64,000 bases of DNA, taken from Phoebastria nigripes. Taxonomy: Eukaryota > Chordata > Aves > Procellariiformes > Diomedeidae. The notes under the pieces are model-generated. The model was not told the DNA's origin, searched no databases, and saw nothing but the letters and a program-made list of their open reading frames with translations. The translations under genes and the position numbers were made by a program. Positions 11,565 to 22,981 of this stretch are shown in pieces; position 1 is the first letter of the stretch; each line of letters opens with the position of its first letter. Location of the stretch: positions 298,325 through 362,324 of the forward strand of contig JAYKAV010002776.1 of assembly GCA_035582835.1 (NCBI GenBank), read 5' to 3'.

Positions 11565-12734
11565 ACACACACAAAAAAAAGGCACTAAGTGCTAATACAA
11601 GATCACAGACAAAGTGAAGAATGTTCTGAACACGTGGTTGTTTTCCACATCCACGTACACACAGCATGTGGATCACAGTGCACCATGTGTGCATTGAGGA
11701 TACAAGGACAGCAGGTACTGCCCCAAGGAACTTAAGAGTCTTTCAACAAGCAATTTTTCAGCTGATGTCTATGCCCATAGGCTTTTCGGTACAACCTGCA
11801 CCACGGCATTATAGTCTCTACCTATTCTTGTACCCTCAATCATGAGCTTCTGAAAGCAGAGGGTCTTTGGAGAGCATCTAGAACACAGTGGGTACACACT
11901 CACACACACACGTGAAAGACCTGAGCATACATTAAGCACAAACTTGACTAGAGGAAAAATCGCCAGCGCCTTATCAGTAACAGAATCCAAGACCAAAGCA
12001 ATTAAATGTGCCGAAATACGGTAAAGGTCGCCGTGGGAAAAGCCCCAGGCAACAACCGATGGCTCTGCGCCCTTGTAAGGCAAGCACTTCCTCAAGCTAC
12101 CAGGCAGCTCTAGAGAGTAAGGTCCTTCCATAAAGCTCACGTTTCCCGTATATTTCTCTCTGCCAAAACCAGGCGTCCCCTCGGGCGGCCGCAGTTCCTG
12201 GGACAAGGAAAGTTGAGGCCGCCCACCGCGCCCTGCGGCCGCGCCGCACGGGACGGACGGCGGCAGCCGCGCTCCCCGCCGCGGGAACCCCGCTGCCCGC
12301 GCCGCTCCCTCCAGGGCCCGGCCCGGCCTCGCTGCCGACGGTGATGCCCCAGCCGCCCGCCAAGCCCCAGGCTCCCCTTCCCCCGCCGGGCGCAGGGCCC
12401 CCGCCGCGCTCTCCGGCGGCTTCAGGCCCCACCAGCGCCCCTCAGGTGAGGGAGCCCGCGGGGACCCCGGCACACGGCGGGTGACCGGCTCCCTCCCCGC
12501 CACCACTACCCCGGCGGCGGCGGTTGCTGAGCAGCGCCGGAGTCGCAACAGCAGCAGCGCCAGGCCCTGGGGAGGGATGGGGAGCGCTGGCTGGAGCAGC
12601 CCGGTCTCGGCTCAGTACCCGCTTCCCCGCCGCTACGGCTCCCGCTCAGCCCCCGCATCCCCTTACCCGAGTGCCGGCGCCGCTGGCGGGGCCCGCGCTG
12701 CCGTCGCCGAGGGTGCCGGGCGCGGGGAGACGCC

Positions 12735-12778
12735 GGGGCGAGCGGAGGGGCGGCGAGGGGGAGGGGAGGGCGGAGGGG
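12735..12778 (+). promoter_or_regulatory. G-quadruplex-prone tract in the CpG island
   Basis: Within 44 nt of the plus strand there are at least five runs of three or more G (GGGG, GGGG, GGGGG, GGGG, GGG, GGGG) separated by short loops. This fits the usual quadruplex pattern and is common just around start sites of CpG-island promoters. Function is inferred from position only. Confidence 0.6.
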
Positions 12779-12880
12779 ACACCGAGGTGAGGAGACGGAA
12801 GCAGGAACCCGCCGCCGCTTAACGGAGCCGCCGGCGGACTGAGGAAACGGAGCGCGAGACGCGGACAGCGCGCGCGCCGA

Positions 12881-12888
12881 GGGCGGGG
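12881..12888 (+). promoter_or_regulatory. GC box (SP/KLF-type site)
   Basis: GGGCGGGG within the CpG island matches the SP1/KLF consensus. Such sites are common in any GC-rich sequence, so binding is only plausible. Confidence 0.5.
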
Positions 12889-13109
12889 AGCGCCGCGCGA
12901 GCAGCTGACAGCAAGGAGCGGCGTACGCCGGGCAGCGCGCGGCGAGAGCAACCCACGGTGCCAGCGACGGCGCGCGCGCCCCCGCGAGCTCACTAGGAAG
13001 AGCGCCGCCGCGGGCGCGCGCCTGCCGGGCGAAGGCAGCCTATGAGAGCGCGAGTCAGGCTCCTGATGCTGGCGGAGTGCTCTCGTCATGGAGCGCTGGA
13101 GCGCGCGGC

Positions 13110-13119
13110 GCGCATGCGC
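13110..13119. promoter_or_regulatory. NRF1-type site
   Basis: A perfect GCGCATGCGC palindrome, the optimal NRF1 site, which in vertebrates is concentrated close to CpG-island start sites. Placement inside the island supports real promoter function and suggests that a start site lies nearby. Confidence 0.6.
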
Positions 13120-13640
13120 GTCGGGGCACATTCCCCCCCGCCGCCTCGGGCTGCGTACCCCCCACCCCAACGGCCGGGCGAGAGCGGCCGCCCCAGGGCC
13201 TGCGGGACCGGGGGTGGCATCCCCCGCTATGTGCACGGCGGGGGCCGCGGGCATGGGGGCGTCCGCCACGCCGCGCCGCGCTTTCCCTGCCGGGCGCGGG
13301 GCCGCAGGGCGGCGGCGAGGGCCCGCGGGGGGGGCGGGAGCGACGGCGTTCGCCCCGGCGACCGCTCAACGCTGCGGTCCTTCTTCCTGCGAGGGAGTTC
13401 CGAGGAGACGAGGCGCCGGGAGGGGCGTTGTAGGGCAGTCCTTAACTGCCGTTTAGGCCCTACGGGGAGACATCCCTCCACCAGGGTCGGCTTTAGCGCC
13501 TGGGCAGCGATGCCGGGTCGGCGGGCAGGGTCGGCCGCAGCTGCCGGTCAGTGCACGCCGGGAGGCGGAGGAGCTCGCAGGCGCTGCCCGGGGCCCCCGC
13601 CAGGGCTGCTGTCTGCAACAGGCGGATCCCCGCCTGCAAT

Positions 13641-15004
13641 GCTGTTGCATCTTGCCCAACGAAGAAGCTCAGTATGGTTTGTTTGATTTTTTTGATATGA
13701 TGATCCCTACAAAGGACAGAAATCTCACAAGATTTTGTGATAGGAGAGTAAAATAAGTGCTCTGTGTCTGCTGGCTGAGAGCAGGACTTGGGGAGGCCTG
13801 CTCTGTCTAACCACCCCTGACTAGTCTGGCTGCTACTTGGATGACTTGTTTGCTTCTGTGGCTTATCAAAATGCTTCCTGAGAATGAACATAAACACAGG
13901 TGAACTCGGGTAGATGCAGAATTTCAGGGCATTTAATGTAACTGTAATTTCCTAAGCATTCATATGGGAAAGCTATACACATTTTCAAAGTTCATAACAT
14001 GCACTGTTCCAGTGTTCTTGGGAGATGAAATGGCAGAGATGGGAAGCATGTGCAGTGGGAATCACAGTAGGAGTATGTTTCAGTATCCTATGATTTGTGT
14101 AAAAGCCAGAGCTGGTAGGGGTGGATTTTTTGTAACTATCACATCCTTCTCAGACCCCCTCCCAGTCCCAGAAGAGCTGTCCTGTGTATCGGTGCTCTGT
14201 CATTTATTTGTTCACACTTGTCTTCTCCGGCTTGTTCCACGAGCCCTCTTCCCCACCCCCCCCTCCCCCCCACAGAACTAGTAAACATTTGCAAATGTGC
14301 TTATAAGGTCTACGAAGTGTATCTTGGTTTTTTTCTTTTGACTTCATATGTTATGGGTCAGCTGCCTGCTAACATGGAGTTTGGGCCACAGCTGCTGCAA
14401 GCATTGTCTGGGGGACAGAAAGAAGAATTATAATATTCTGTGCCCATAGCAACCTTCCAGAGAGATCTGGAAATGCAAAAATAATGAATATATCTGTTTT
14501 CCCTAAGGTTTTAATTCCTAACTGACAACACTAGAGATTAGTTTAGAAATTGAAATCATAAGCAGATTGCCAATGGCTGTCAAGTATTGAGTTGCTGCTG
14601 CTAGCCCCTATTGCTGTGATAGTTGATATTATTATAATTACTAAGAATTACATTGCGGTCATGCCTACAAACTTAGTCAAGGATTTGGATTCCAAAACCC
14701 ATTGCGTTAGGTACAATGTTTACACAGGTAAAAGAACAAAACAGCTGTTGTTTCAAAAGAGCTTAGAGACGTTTTCCATTTGTGATATAAATCCACTAGT
14801 GAACTATTGCTAAGGCATGCATAAGAAAAAAGTAAGAAAAACTAAACTATCATTAATAACCTTAAACTTGCTATCCTACCATCCCTTCAAGGAAAAAAAA
14901 CAAAACAAAACAAAACAAAACCGAAAAACAGTGCCACAAATCAAAAACATTTGAACAGTCTAGATATATGCAAAAAGGCCCAAAGTGCATGCAGTGCAGG
15001 TGAG
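13641..15004. other. Non-coding stretch right of the CpG island
   Basis: GC content falls quickly after 13640. No exon is supported. A C-rich run lies at about 14250-14273 and an (AAAAC)n tract at 14893-14922. If transcription proceeds to the right from the island this would be first-intron sequence. Confidence 0.5.
14893..14922 (+). repeat. (AAAAC)n simple repeat
   Basis: An A run followed by four CAAAA units just upstream of the CR1 fragment at 15005. Confidence 0.8.
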
Positions 15005-15158
15005 GGAAGGAAGCCCCCATCTCTGGAAACATTCAAGGTCAGGCTGGACGGGGCTCTGAGCAACCTGATCTAGTTGAAGATGTCCCTGCTCATCGCAGGG
15101 GGATTGGACTAGGTGACCTTTAGATGTCGCTTCCAACCCAAACCATTCTATGATTCTA
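15005..15158 (+). repeat. CR1 LINE 3' end, plus strand
   Basis: Contains the standard CR1 3' segments in order: CTCTGGAAACATTCAAGGTC, GGCTCTGAGCAACCTGATCT, then GATGTCCCTGCTCATCGCAG and TTCCAACCCAAACCATTC, ending in CTATGATTCTA. About 150 bp, severely 5'-truncated and non-coding. Opposite orientation to the two copies in the first 8 kb. Confidence 0.95.
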
Positions 15159-18100
15159 AGCTGCAACAAGATGATCCAGAAACTAAGGCACAGCTTTCCA
15201 AATGACACGTTTAACTGCATGTTGCCTTTGCTTGGAGGATCTCACCTAAGGAAAGATTCTGAAAGAAAATAAAATTGTCCAGGGAGACATCTGAAAACTG
15301 AAGAGCTTCTTCTGATAGATCTTCCCTGTCTAGTGGGGAAAATACTGTTTTATAGACATAAATCTGGCTCCTAACCCACAAAATATTAGGATACTTTCAA
15401 TGCAAACAGTTCTGAGATACAACGTCTGCAAAATGGACAAAAATCAGGGCTAAAATAAATGGGCTATTTCATTAATATGCTTGTGGTGATTTCAGTTGTA
15501 TTTACTATGGTGTGAAATTAAATGCATTTCAAGTGATTGCTTAATGCAATGAGGATTCTACTGCTAGTTTATTTGCTTTCAAGTCCATGATATTCTGTGC
15601 TATAGGCATATTATCTTAAACCAAAGAGAACTATATAATACTAGGATTGACCCAGTATCCACTGGAGATACCGGTGAATGAGAGGTGATCAATCTGCACA
15701 TAACTTGTACAGTTATGAGTTATTTTTATTTGTATTCTAGTTTTAACCATGCTATAGCAGCTACTGCTATCAGCCTTTATTTTGAGGAATGGGTGACCTG
15801 AGCAGTGCTAAGCCATGACATAATGGAAGAAAGAAAATTAAATTACTAGTGAGAGAGATGAAAAGCTACTGAGGGAAGCGCTCTTATAGAGCGCTAACTT
15901 TTTACAAATGCTAAATGCAGCAGGTACGTACATTTAGAAGTACATTTTCCAAACCAGACTAAAAGGCCAGTAGCTAAATTTTTTTCACCATAAAAAGCTC
16001 ATTGTTAAGTGTAGAACCTCGCCTGTGACTCCAACGAGAACTCCTTCATCANATGACCAAGGGTCAGAGCCTTGGTTTTGTGGATGCTCTGAAACCCTTG
16101 AGAAGGGAAATTTACACTTTTTCACTCCTATGATTAGGAAACAAATTATGTTAAACAATTCTGCAGTTTTAAGGTGGAGGCTTCTAGTACTAGTTGCCCA
16201 GTGTATGTTTTCTAGTGCTTAATCTCACACCCCTAATGAATCACTTTTAGCTGATACAGACTCAAAATCTGCTGGAGTCAGGTAATTCTTTCCATTTGGC
16301 AAGAAGGCGATGGCACTTTTACATAGCAGGTGGAATCTCAGCAGGGCAACTCTAGTTTCACTTTGATGAGACATCCTGCCACCTGTCTCAGAAGTTACTC
16401 TGAGTAGCAGCTTGAGTTAAAATGAAATGTAAAGATGTTTTAACTTTGCCCCCCAAATACATGAACACATACTGGAGTCCACATTTAACCCTCACAGGAT
16501 ACAAAATTCTACTTTTGTGAACTGTCTCTTTCTCTACGCAACGTCAGCTGTGTCCTGTTCTTCCCTAGCTCCAAACCCCAGTGTCATAAAGCAGTCTTAA
16601 TGGATACCAACTCCTATAAAAATATCTGAGTTCTTAGTCCTTATCCCTTTGAGTTGTATGATGGTCTCAAAAACTTTAGGAGCAAATTCAGTTTTTAGCT
16701 ATCATAGTAGTAGAAGTAAGCTTGAAAGGAAGAATCACTAGAGCTGGAAAATTGAAAAAAAATACTTTTGGAATTGATTTGAGGATTTTTATTAAGTGTC
16801 AATTTTGGTTTTTGGTTACCTTAGGTTTTCTGACACTTTTTATTCATTGCAGTATAACTGTACCTTGCAAATACTTCACTTATAAAGATGTCCAGTTCTA
16901 CAGGTGACACCAGAGTTAAACCACACACTCAGCTGAATTCCTCTGTATGCAGCTCGGGGGTGCAAACTGGCTTACTTCATGCCAGCTATTCTGTATTATC
17001 TATTGCAGACCACTATAAAACAGTAGAAATCAAGTACCACCACAATCAAAATCAGACCAGGAGAGGGTTACAAGAATTTTCTTCTGTGCTGGCTACAAAG
17101 AATAATACAGTTTCTAGCATAATTTATCCAAGCTTTATTTTCTCATATAAAGTAGGAATAAGGCATGGGTAGGAACAGCTCTAGATCCAATATATTTAAG
17201 AAACAAATGTAGGAATTACATTTGAAAAAATGGAACTGGGGCGGGAGGGTGTTATGCCTTTTCTCCCTCTTAAATAAAGATTGTATGTATTGGGGAGGAG
17301 ATGAGCTGGGAAAGAATATAGACATCTAAATCAGTTCATTTATCCTCCATTTAGAAGTCAACTTGTTATGAGTACCCAGACACTGTACCAGTCAGGAAAG
17401 CTGTATGCCTTTATCTGCAGAAATGCAAGCAAAACATAAGAATTAAAGAAAACATGTCACTAGGGTTAAAGGAAAATCAAGCCACAATCAGCAGGGACAT
17501 CACAGAAACTGCCAATGTTAAATATAACTTTTTAAAAAATGCCTAAGAATATTATCAATCATTTAATATAAAACCAAATTTCTTAAATTCTAAAGAACGT
17601 TTAGAACGTTTTAAAGGGTCCATCAAATATTTCTTTTCCAGCCCTCAGAATTTTTCCTGCTTTTTCCACTGGTTTGAAATCTGATCTTGCACTGGTTAAG
17701 TCTCAGTTTCAGGTAAAACAGAATTTCGAATATTGAAAAACCCACAAGTTAGTAACATTATAAGAAACTTTTTAAAACATTTTAACTAAGACTTACATCT
17801 ACGTCCATTAAAGAATATCACCAAAACCCGTATTTTTCATTTTCGAGGAAATGCCAGCAGGTACAGCCAGTCATTTTAAGTGCAGTACAAGTTAATGGTT
17901 CCTCCTCTGNGGGGAAAAAAAAAAAATACTGAATTACAGAGACATATTGCTGTTACAAGATGTAAGATAGTGCTTCAGCATAACATACAGAAGTACCTGC
18001 AGCTGCAAGCAACTCAACAAACTTTTCTGTCCNGTTTATCAAAACACTTTCAGTTTCCAGCTTGAAGCAGGTGAAACCATAACAAATATTGCACAAGGAC

Positions 18101-21100
18101 TGTTTATCTGTATCCAAAGCATTTGAATGAAGTGTTTACATAAATCAGCGTAAACTTACTCTTTCTTGACACTTCCACTTTTACAACGCTTCACTTTGAA
18201 TTCTGTCGGGGTTTGATGTGGCATACCACTTTGTTTCTGTCCACACACTGGTTTTATAGCAAGCAAAGACTTAAAGGTCAAAAGGAGTGAAGTGCAAACA
18301 CTATTAAAATGAGCTGGGCAGGTCACGTAATCGAAAAATCACACTGTGGATGTTCAATAAACATCAGAGATGCCTGTGGTTATATGGAAAACATTGCTGC
18401 AGTGGTATGTCTTCTGGGTGAATGAAGCAGCTCCTCTATCACAGCAGCAGCCTGTGCATCTCAGCAGAACAGAGGCGATGCGTTCATGATATTGGAAAGA
18501 CAGTACTGTAAATGCAAAGACAAAAGGAGCTTCTCCATGCGTATTTTTTAAAATTGAGCCACAAGTAGTACAGCTATGTAAACACAATCATTTGTCCCTG
18601 CAGATGAGTAAGTAAAATACAAATTGTCCAAAAAGTGTGATTTGGATCATCCAAAACTATGCACAGTAAAAGCCTCTTCAAGATTAAAATCCAACAATGC
18701 AACTTGCATTACAAGCTGGGCTAGCAGCAGTGTGGACACTGCCACCTGAAGTCGGCCCAGCATTTCCTACTTTAAGATCCCATTTCAGTTGCTTATAGCA
18801 GAAATACTTAATTTCATAAACTGTCAGCCATTTGGACCAGCATTTTCAAAGCTCCGTCCCTCTTCTTTCAAGTGCCTTAAGTTTTGGAGCAAGAGTTTCA
18901 AATTTGTCAGAATTACTCTGGTGATGTGCCTTTAGCTTTTCCTCTAAAAATCTACTTGTATTTAGCCAGGCTATTCGTATAANGAGCAACGGGAGTATAT
19001 AACTTTAAAAATCAGATTTTTCATACCCTCAGAACTGTCATATAAACAAATTGAGTTTTGAACTATGTTTTCCAACCGAATTTCCCAAAGATGCTAAAAG
19101 TATTGCATATGATCTACTCTTTCAGTAGGACCTGATCTGAAACTGAATTTCTGGTCTAGGTGTTTATGGAGACTAAAAGAAGGAAGTCATCTCTCTCATG
19201 TTTCAGATCGTTTCCATGCATCTCTTACTCCTGGAAAAGCTAACACATCCTTACAGACAGACAAACTCATCATTTTTCCACTGTAAAAGACTAGGAGAGG
19301 CAGCATTTCTAGACCTGAGTAGTGATTACAAACATCTAAATATGTGAATGCGGTATTACTAAGCTGTTAATTGCTACAACAGTTGAAGGTTTCCTTCTTC
19401 AGATTTATTTTATAGTGACTGAATGCATGACACTCAGAAGAGTTCTGGCATCTACATTATTTGCAGAGTACATTAAAGCTGTATTAATTCTCTCTTCTAG
19501 ACACTATTTCCCCCTACAAAGAAGATGTGCTTGTTCATCAACAACACATTTTTGCATGAAAATTTCCTAGCTTTACTCAGCTCCTATTTCTACTACCAGA
19601 GGGAAGGGGAAAGTGCTGATTATTATTGAATGCTTAACTGTGCAACAGTGTTTCTTTGGAGTAGTTTTTTTTGTGTACACCCACAGGCAAATAGATAAAG
19701 GTACTGGATTGTCAGTATTTTTGTACACCAGGTCACTCTTTTCCTTTAAGAAGAACTTGGCCCTTGGATTTGGGATTCTTGCTAACTTCCAGTAATTTAT
19801 TCCAGATTGATGATTTGTCTTGGCATTGGTCTGGACATTACAATTGCTACTTGCTAATTTGCTTTCTCACTGAGATCAAGTTTCCTACCCCAATAAACTC
19901 GTGTAAATAAATTTATCATTTCTTGTAGGATTTTCAATATTGGAACTTAAACAATAGCATTATCAGATAATTTCTAGGCATTCATGTCCGTTGGAGAACA
20001 AGAACTTACCGGTGAGCCCCATCTGTGTGCGCACAGGGGTGTGGTGGCTCCAGTAGCTTTCCAAACAATGGATTTCCTGTGAAGGTAAACTTACACTTAC
20101 ACAAGAACAGCCTGGTCTGGTTTACAGCCTGAAATAGAAATGTGGAACACTTTATCTGTGGCTTATAGGGAAAATACTATCGCCTTTTCAAATAATGACC
20201 CCGGCTGTCTTCTTTCTCAGCATTGTCTTTGCAAATGGTTTATGCACACACTTTCAAAGGATGATCAGCTAATAAAAGATCTGCCAGAGAAAGACAGTCT
20301 GTAGCACCAGCCTGGCATGTCACATGAAACTCTGCTGAGTTCTGGACATAAATACTTCTGTAAACCAAAACCAGACAAGACAAACGCATTTTATTCAATT
20401 AAGCTTTCATTAAGCTTAATTATTTTATTTTGCTTTTGACTAATTTCTGTGAATTTATTATTACATCAGTAGCTACAATTGAAATAGTTCTCAAATGTCC
20501 CAAGGGCATTTCATTGTTATTGCATCTACCAGTATTTGGCACAAATGCAAAAACAGCTAATAAGCAGGCAAAATCAATTTATCAGTACCATTTACTTATC
20601 AGCCCATTCTCAAATCACGTCCCACACGTAACTTGAATGACCAGTTTTTCCTTCCATTAGCAAGTACATTAAGAAAAAGGATCTACCTCCTAGCAAGTGC
20701 CAGATAAACCAGGTACTGTATCCTACCTGGAAATTAAAAAGTTATATGCAGGGCCTTCAGTTCATTCCTGTTTCTAGCAGCATTGACACAAAGCAAAGAC
20801 TGTGGCTAACAAACAAGTATAAAGCATGACTTTGTATCTCATAAAATAAAATAACCTCCCCACAGTCATAAAGTATCTACCAGAAAAGAAATACAGCCTT
20901 CACTTCCACCAGCAGGAACTAGAACAAGCCCTTCTCCTGCAGTTGAGGTAAAACATCTACTTGCAGCTCTGGAAATGGGTCTTGCTACAGTGATAGATGT
21001 ACTCACAACTGTCTTTCTTACTTATTAAACTCCGCTATCCCTGGAAAAAACTCCAGCTGGTTCAAAACATACCAGGCTCTTTGCTGGGAACGAAGGGCTG

Positions 21101-22869
21101 CTGGAAACGAAGGGCTGTTGTGATCACGCTACTCTGTTATGCCCATCTGTGTTGGTTCTCTGCCAAATGCCAAGGTTGTTCAACGTTTTGCTTCTAACAT
21201 CCAGCATTCCCACTTGGTGGGAGCTCCTTTGGTGTCCCACTGTAACCAGGAAACTGTCAGCCAGTGGGGAGAAACAAAGTTTTTGTCAGTAACGCTCCGA
21301 GTCACCGCACTGCTACCAGGTTTCGGAACTGGCTATCTCATTTCTTAATTTTCTCTGGATTCTTTTGATAGGTACTTCTAACCTTAAAGAAGGAAAATAA
21401 GATTCAATATAGTTAGAAAAGCCAAATTATTCAGACTTCTCTAGTAATTTTGAGAAATGTTATGTTGCACAATGTGAAGGATTGAAACTGACTTTCATCA
21501 CTAACCTTTCACCTTTCTTGAATTAGTATTCTATTCAAGTGCTGACTTCATAGCATCTCTGACAATCAGCCAGACTTTTTTTCGACATTGTTAATGTACA
21601 GTTACTGGTTTTGAAAAGTCTGATAGTTCTTAGATGAAGTATTTCACCATTGCTTAAGGTGGCTTTCTCTCCTGCCAGTTATGCCAGATTAAACTGACTT
21701 GCTGCAATGCCTTTTAGCAACACAAAAAGCAGCAGAGCACTGTCCAGTTTAGGACCTGGTTACTGCCAAAGGCAGTTACTGATTTGGCCACTGCTGAAAG
21801 AGGGCTAAAAGACCCACTTTTGCTTTCTAAGCAAATCTGTGTTTGACTACTGTAGTAGTGTTTTATTTGTACTAACAATAAGATATCTACTGTATGCAAG
21901 CTTTTTTCAATTCTGAAGTAAAATTTGGATTTTTCACACTGGTGCATGTGTGAGATTAAAATTCATCTTATCTAAAATGGTAGCACAAAATTTTCATTCG
22001 CCCAGGGAATCTAGGGAGAAGTGCTTTAGTAATTTGAGAGTTATGCCCAAAAGCATGCAGTATGTAAGTGAGGATTCCTATCTCATAAGGACTCAAAATG
22101 GGTGAGCCTCTTTTTGTGCTCTTCTCTTCCCATGTATACTGCAAGTGGTGGATAGACTGAACTAGAAACACATATATAATCTATCTAGTCTTATATTAGC
22201 AAAGGTAAACCAAAATTCTTTACCAATTCCACCTAACTGAATTTACCTTTGCAGGGTGGCCACAGAACAGCTGACAGGTGGCAACATATTTTACACTACC
22301 CTCTATTGTGGTTAGTGCAGCAAAGCAATCTTACACAGTCTACATGGTATATATTTATATCATGTTCAAATGAGACTTGCTATTTGTTTGAACTCTAAGA
22401 GTTGCCTCCAGGGAAGGGTTGAAGACAGCTTAGCTCCTCTGTCATTGGAGACATCAAGGATGAAAAGTTTACATAATCTTTTACAAACATCTTTTAAAAC
22501 AAATCATTATTTTCTTTTGACGTTTCTATTTCCTGTTGATCCTACAGCCAAGTTCATATGTGATAACAGAAATAGGAGTGCCATGAGAGGGAACTGGTGA
22601 AAACTGGCATATGTAGATACAGCTTAACCACTGGGAAGTCAAAAGCATGTTAATGGCAACACAGATCTTGGAGCAGCAGGATTTATATGGCAGGTTTTAG
22701 TCATTCCAGGGTTCCTCTATAGCCACTCCATAAAGGATAGCCACTATCCAGGATGGCTTCAAACCTGTAATAATTATTATAAGCTTTATTTTTTATTCTC
22801 TCTTTCACACTTGTGTAACACAAAAGTTTACACAGATAAAATAACGCAATTAGAGAATTAAATAATAAA
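15159..22869. other. Intron-like or intergenic DNA, no gene seen
   Basis: AT-rich, with no exon I can defend. A short inverted repeat lies at 20397-20421 (arms AATTAAGCTT/AAGCTTAATT). A short tandem duplication around 21087-21116 repeats GAACGAAGGGCTG-like units. Open frames are short, unrelated to known families and lack splice support. Confidence 0.5.
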
Positions 22870-22981
22870 TTGTATTGTTATGAAGTACATAATACTGTAG
22901 AATGTTATTATTGTACATTATGTACAATAACATTGTATTGTTATGAAGTACAAATACATGTAGAAATACATGTATTTCTAC
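22870..22981. repeat. Cluster of direct repeats and palindromes
   Basis: Three nested symmetries in 112 bp. A 20-bp exact direct repeat (TTGTATTGTTATGAAGTACA) occurs at 22870-22889 and 22933-22952. Between the copies, 22901-22934 is a near-perfect palindrome around GTACAT-T-ATGTAC, one arm being 3 nt longer. Immediately after, 22960-22981 is a perfect 22-bp palindrome with half-site GTAGAAATACA. It is AT-rich and non-coding. It could be a local duplication of a palindrome-forming sequence or a remnant of a tiny inverted-repeat element. Confidence 0.8.

Larger units (their letters stand above)
8051..12169. other. Non-coding stretch left of the CpG island
   Basis: About 8051-8660 is purine-rich on the plus strand but matches no repeat I can name. 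The rest is AT-rich. A 23-bp palindrome lies at 10668-10690 and a hairpin with 17-bp perfect arms at 11513-11564. Short CA-rich tracts occur at 11561-11572 and 11895-11912. No exon is supported. Confidence 0.5.
12170..13640. promoter_or_regulatory. CpG island, probable promoter
   Basis: About 1.5 kb of very GC-rich sequence dense in CpG, in sharp contrast to the AT-rich DNA on both sides. In vertebrates such islands mark promoters. Inside are a perfect NRF1-type palindrome (GCGCATGCGC, 13110-13119), a GC box (GGGCGGGG, 12881-12888) and a G-run cluster at 12735-12778. Good splice donors occur on the plus strand (CAG|GTGAG after 12445; GAG|GTGAGG after 12786) and on the minus strand (GG|GTAAGG, exon edge at 12667). 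The plus strand is C-rich at about 12300-12480 and G-rich at about 12720-12900, a pattern often seen flanking divergent start sites. The long frames on both strands here reflect few stop codons in GC-rich sequence; none resembles a known protein, and several start at non-ATG codons. The start site and the gene are unknown. Confidence 0.85.

Noticed and set aside
11769..12548. 259-codon minus-strand frame running into the CpG island
   Set aside because: Its N-terminal two-thirds is Ala/Gly/Arg/Pro-rich translation of GC-rich DNA and the C-terminal third is unrelated low-GC sequence. No domain, and it crosses a splice-donor-rich promoter region.
12481..13686. Several overlapping frames of 80-215 codons on both strands in the CpG island
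   Set aside because: All strands and frames are open at once because stop codons are rare in GC-rich sequence; compositions are Arg/Ala/Gly/Pro-dominated, and some frames start at GTG and not ATG.
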